Positions 62,468-64,000 of a stretch of 64,000 nucleotides of DNA are shown one piece after another; position 1 is the first letter of the stretch; every line of letters starts with the position of its first letter. The stretch lies in the NCBI GenBank assembly GCA_046351325.1, contig JAXLYR010000016.1, positions 124,001 to 188,000 of the forward strand. Direction: 5' to 3'. The notes beneath the pieces were generated by a model, which was not told where the DNA came from, searched no databases, and saw only the letters and a program-made list of their open reading frames with translations. The stretch comes from Xiheicaenibacterium sp046351325 (GTDB lineage Bacteria; Myxococcota_A; Polyangia; Polyangiales; Polyangiaceae). A program made the position numbers and the translations under genes.

Positions 62468-63850
62468 ATGCAACTTCTCAAAGCAGCGCGCGCGCTCGCA
62501 GTCCTTCAAGCCGTCTCGACGGCCGTCGGCTGCGTGACTCCGCCCGACGTGCCGCCCGATCCGCCCGGCGCCTCCGCGAAGGCCTCCGCGAGCGTGACCG
62601 CCGCCCCGATCGAAGAGATCCCGGAGCCCGCGTCGCTCTATCAAGAGAGCGATAGCGCGCCCATCGCGCTGCGACCTCGGATCGCGCGGACGGTGCGCTG
62701 CAACGGCGAGGTCTGTGTGCGCGGCGAGGCTCTCGACGATCCGACCTTCGACGCGACGCTGGCCGTCGCGTCGCGCGCGCTGCGCGGCCTCGTCGCGCTC
62801 GGGCTGACCTCGCTGCCGAGCGATGGAGTCGCGGGCGGTGACGGGCGACTCGACATTTACCTCGATACGACGCGCGATCGCCCCGCGGCGTTCGTCGACC
62901 CAGGCTCGATCGCGAACGGCTTCGATCAGGGCACGGCGTACGTGGTCGCGCCGCTGACGCGGGACGACTGCCCCTCGCAGCAGCGGCTCGCGGGCGCGGT
63001 CGCAGCGACGATCCTGCTGCACCACGACTCGGCGCTCGAGCCGAACTCGCTGTCGATGCTCTCCGACTACCTCGCGACCGTGATCGAGCCGTGCACGATC
63101 GCCGAGCTCGAGGCCATCGACACCACCCAGCGCTCCCCCGAGCGCACCTTCACCGGCTCGCTCGGCGAGGTCGGGCCGGGGAGCTTCCTCTTCCCTTGGT
63201 TCCTCGAGGACCGATACGGCACGCGCGATCCCGGCAGGCTCACGATGGCGCTCGCGGGCATCGCTTCGCAACACACGAAGGCAGGGCCCATGTTGGACGA
63301 GCCCGACGTGTTCGACGCGCTCCGCGTCACCCAACACGGCAACGGCCTCTCGCTCGCGGACACGCTGCTCGGCTTCGCGGTCGATCGCGCCTTCATCGGC
63401 AGCCGCAGCGACGAGACGCACCTCGTCGACGTCGCGAAATACGGCGAGCTCGGTCGCGTGCGCATCGAGTGGGCGATCGACGCGACGACGTTGCCGCGCC
63501 GGCTGCGGCCGCTCCGCCCGATCGCGCCGCTCGGCATGACGTACTTCTGGCTGGATTTCTCCAAGCCGGGCGCGCCGAATGAGTTCACCTTCGCGGCCGA
63601 GTGGGAGCAGCCCGTCGTCTTTCGCTGGGCGATCGTGCGCGTCGACGCGCAGGGCTCGGAGCTCGGTCGCCAGGAGCTCGCGCCGGTCCTCGGCAACACG
63701 ACCTTGCAGGTCGACGTGCGCGACGTGCACGGCGCGGCGGGCGTGCTCGTCGTCGGCGTGAACGAGGGGGAAGAGCGCCGAGACGAGCCCTTCGATCCGG
63801 GCCGCCCGCGCGAGCCCGCGCACAGCTACGCGGTCACGTTCTATCCCTGA
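62468..63850 (+). CDS. Hypothetical lipoprotein, possible degenerate metallopeptidase
   Basis: 460 residues from ATG 62468. Lipobox 'TAVGC' (Cys near 22) and a Pro/Ala/Ser spacer. The body starts near residue 75 with a Cys pair ('RCNGEVCVRG'). 'GRLDIYLDTTRDRPAAFVD' and 'AATILLHHDSALEPNSLSMLSDYLATVIEP' are placed like the HExxH and downstream Glu helices of secreted metallopeptidases, but HExxH is replaced by H-H-D-S-A, so activity is doubtful. The C-terminal ~120 residues are beta-rich ('MTYFWLDFSKPGAP', 'TTLQVDVRDVHGAAGVLVVG'). No family assigned. Confidence 0.8.
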   Translation: MQLLKAARALAVLQAVSTAVGCVTPPDVPPDPPGASAKASASVTAAPIEEIPEPASLYQESDSAPIALRPRIARTVRCNGEVCVRGEALDDPTFDATLAVASRALRGLVALGLTSLPSDGVAGGDGRLDIYLDTTRDRPAAFVDPGSIANGFDQGTAYVVAPLTRDDCPSQQRLAGAVAATILLHHDSALEPNSLSMLSDYLATVIEPCTIAELEAIDTTQRSPERTFTGSLGEVGPGSFLFPWFLEDRYGTRDPGRLTMALAGIASQHTKAGPMLDEPDVFDALRVTQHGNGLSLADTLLGFAVDRAFIGSRSDETHLVDVAKYGELGRVRIEWAIDATTLPRRLRPLRPIAPLGMTYFWLDFSKPGAPNEFTFAAEWEQPVVFRWAIVRVDAQGSELGRQELAPVLGNTTLQVDVRDVHGAAGVLVVGVNEGEERRDEPFDPGRPREPAHSYAVTFYP

Positions 63851-63859
63851 TTCGGGCGC

Positions 63860-64000
63860 TCACTCACGGTCGAACAAAGTCTCGCCGACGAGCTTGACCG
63901 GTCCGCTGGCGCCCCGCGTGGTGAGCTCGAACTCCGCGGGATACCAGCCCGGAGTCGTATCTCGGACCGCGATCGAAGCCGCCGACAAGACGGCGCGCGT
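63860..64000 (-). CDS. Partial gene cut by right edge (C-terminal 46 codons)
   Basis: The minus strand is open from the right edge to a TGA at 63860-63862. The peptide contains 'AVRDTTPGWYPAEFELTTRG', 'GPVKLVGETLFDRE' and has codon usage like its neighbours. It looks like the end of a beta-rich domain. The short fragment cannot be assigned. It is 9 bp from the stop of the convergent lipoprotein gene. Confidence 0.6.
   Translation of the reverse strand, partial: TRAVLSAASIAVRDTTPGWYPAEFELTTRGASGPVKLVGETLFDRE

Overview
The window is GC-rich, tightly packed DNA with no stretch over 300 bases lacking a gene. It looks like chromosome from a myxobacterium (Myxococcota, probably a Polyangiales/Sandaracinus-type organism). 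Reasons: four eukaryote-like Ser/Thr kinases, a Myxococcus paralogous-family protein (DUF2378/TIGR02265), a MYXO-CTERM-like C-terminal sorting signal, many lipoproteins with Gly-rich 'GGxGG' or Ala/Ser/Pro/Thr spacers, and frequent 4-bp gene overlaps. About 53 genes are supported. No rRNA, tRNA, CRISPR array, insertion sequence or prophage was seen.

Layout. 1-3795: a type VI secretion (T6SS) accessory patch (end of a COMMD-like gene, DUF2378, a short VgrG, DUF2169). 3828-8808: a minus-strand operon of a DUF1554 surface protein, a kinase with an extracellular sensor, and a TPR/PEGA-like membrane protein. 8949-15637: redox enzymes (C-factor-like SDR, halogenase-like flavoprotein, GMC oxidoreductase, saccharopine-dehydrogenase-like protein) and a GH1 lipoprotein. 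15754-24559: two kinases, a hydrolase lipoprotein, DUF4336, a frameshifted TPR/PEGA-like gene and an MpaB-type oxygenase. 24721-26593: an SspB-like adaptor and a MORN-repeat lipoprotein.

26618-37878 is the most remarkable part: a plus-strand T6SS effector module. In order it holds a COMMD-like protein, a short VgrG, DUF2169, a repeat-built spike-like protein, DUF2169 fused to pentapeptide repeats, a second pentapeptide-repeat protein, DUF3540, and a DUF4150 (PAAR-like) tip fused to a tail-specific (S41) protease domain with an intact Ser/Lys dyad. No T6SS core genes (sheath, baseplate, ClpV) are present, so this is an orphan vgrG island expected to use a machine encoded elsewhere. The last gene is the likely cargo or effector; the DUF2169, DUF3540 and pentapeptide proteins are probably its loading and spike parts.

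37879-64000 holds a luciferase-like monooxygenase, a DUF1508x4/NuiA lipoprotein, a TerB-Coq4 fusion, a two-component NtrC system, two LysR regulators each divergent from one enzyme gene, a MYXO-CTERM protein, a GspE/PilB-type ATPase, and an FHA regulator/kinase/TPR-PEGA/Cys-rich lipoprotein cluster. It ends with a vWA lipoprotein and a pair of unassigned genes. A recurring theme is a kinase gene beside a gene for a secreted TPR-like protein ending in a two-helix membrane hairpin with a Cys-bearing loop (three cases).
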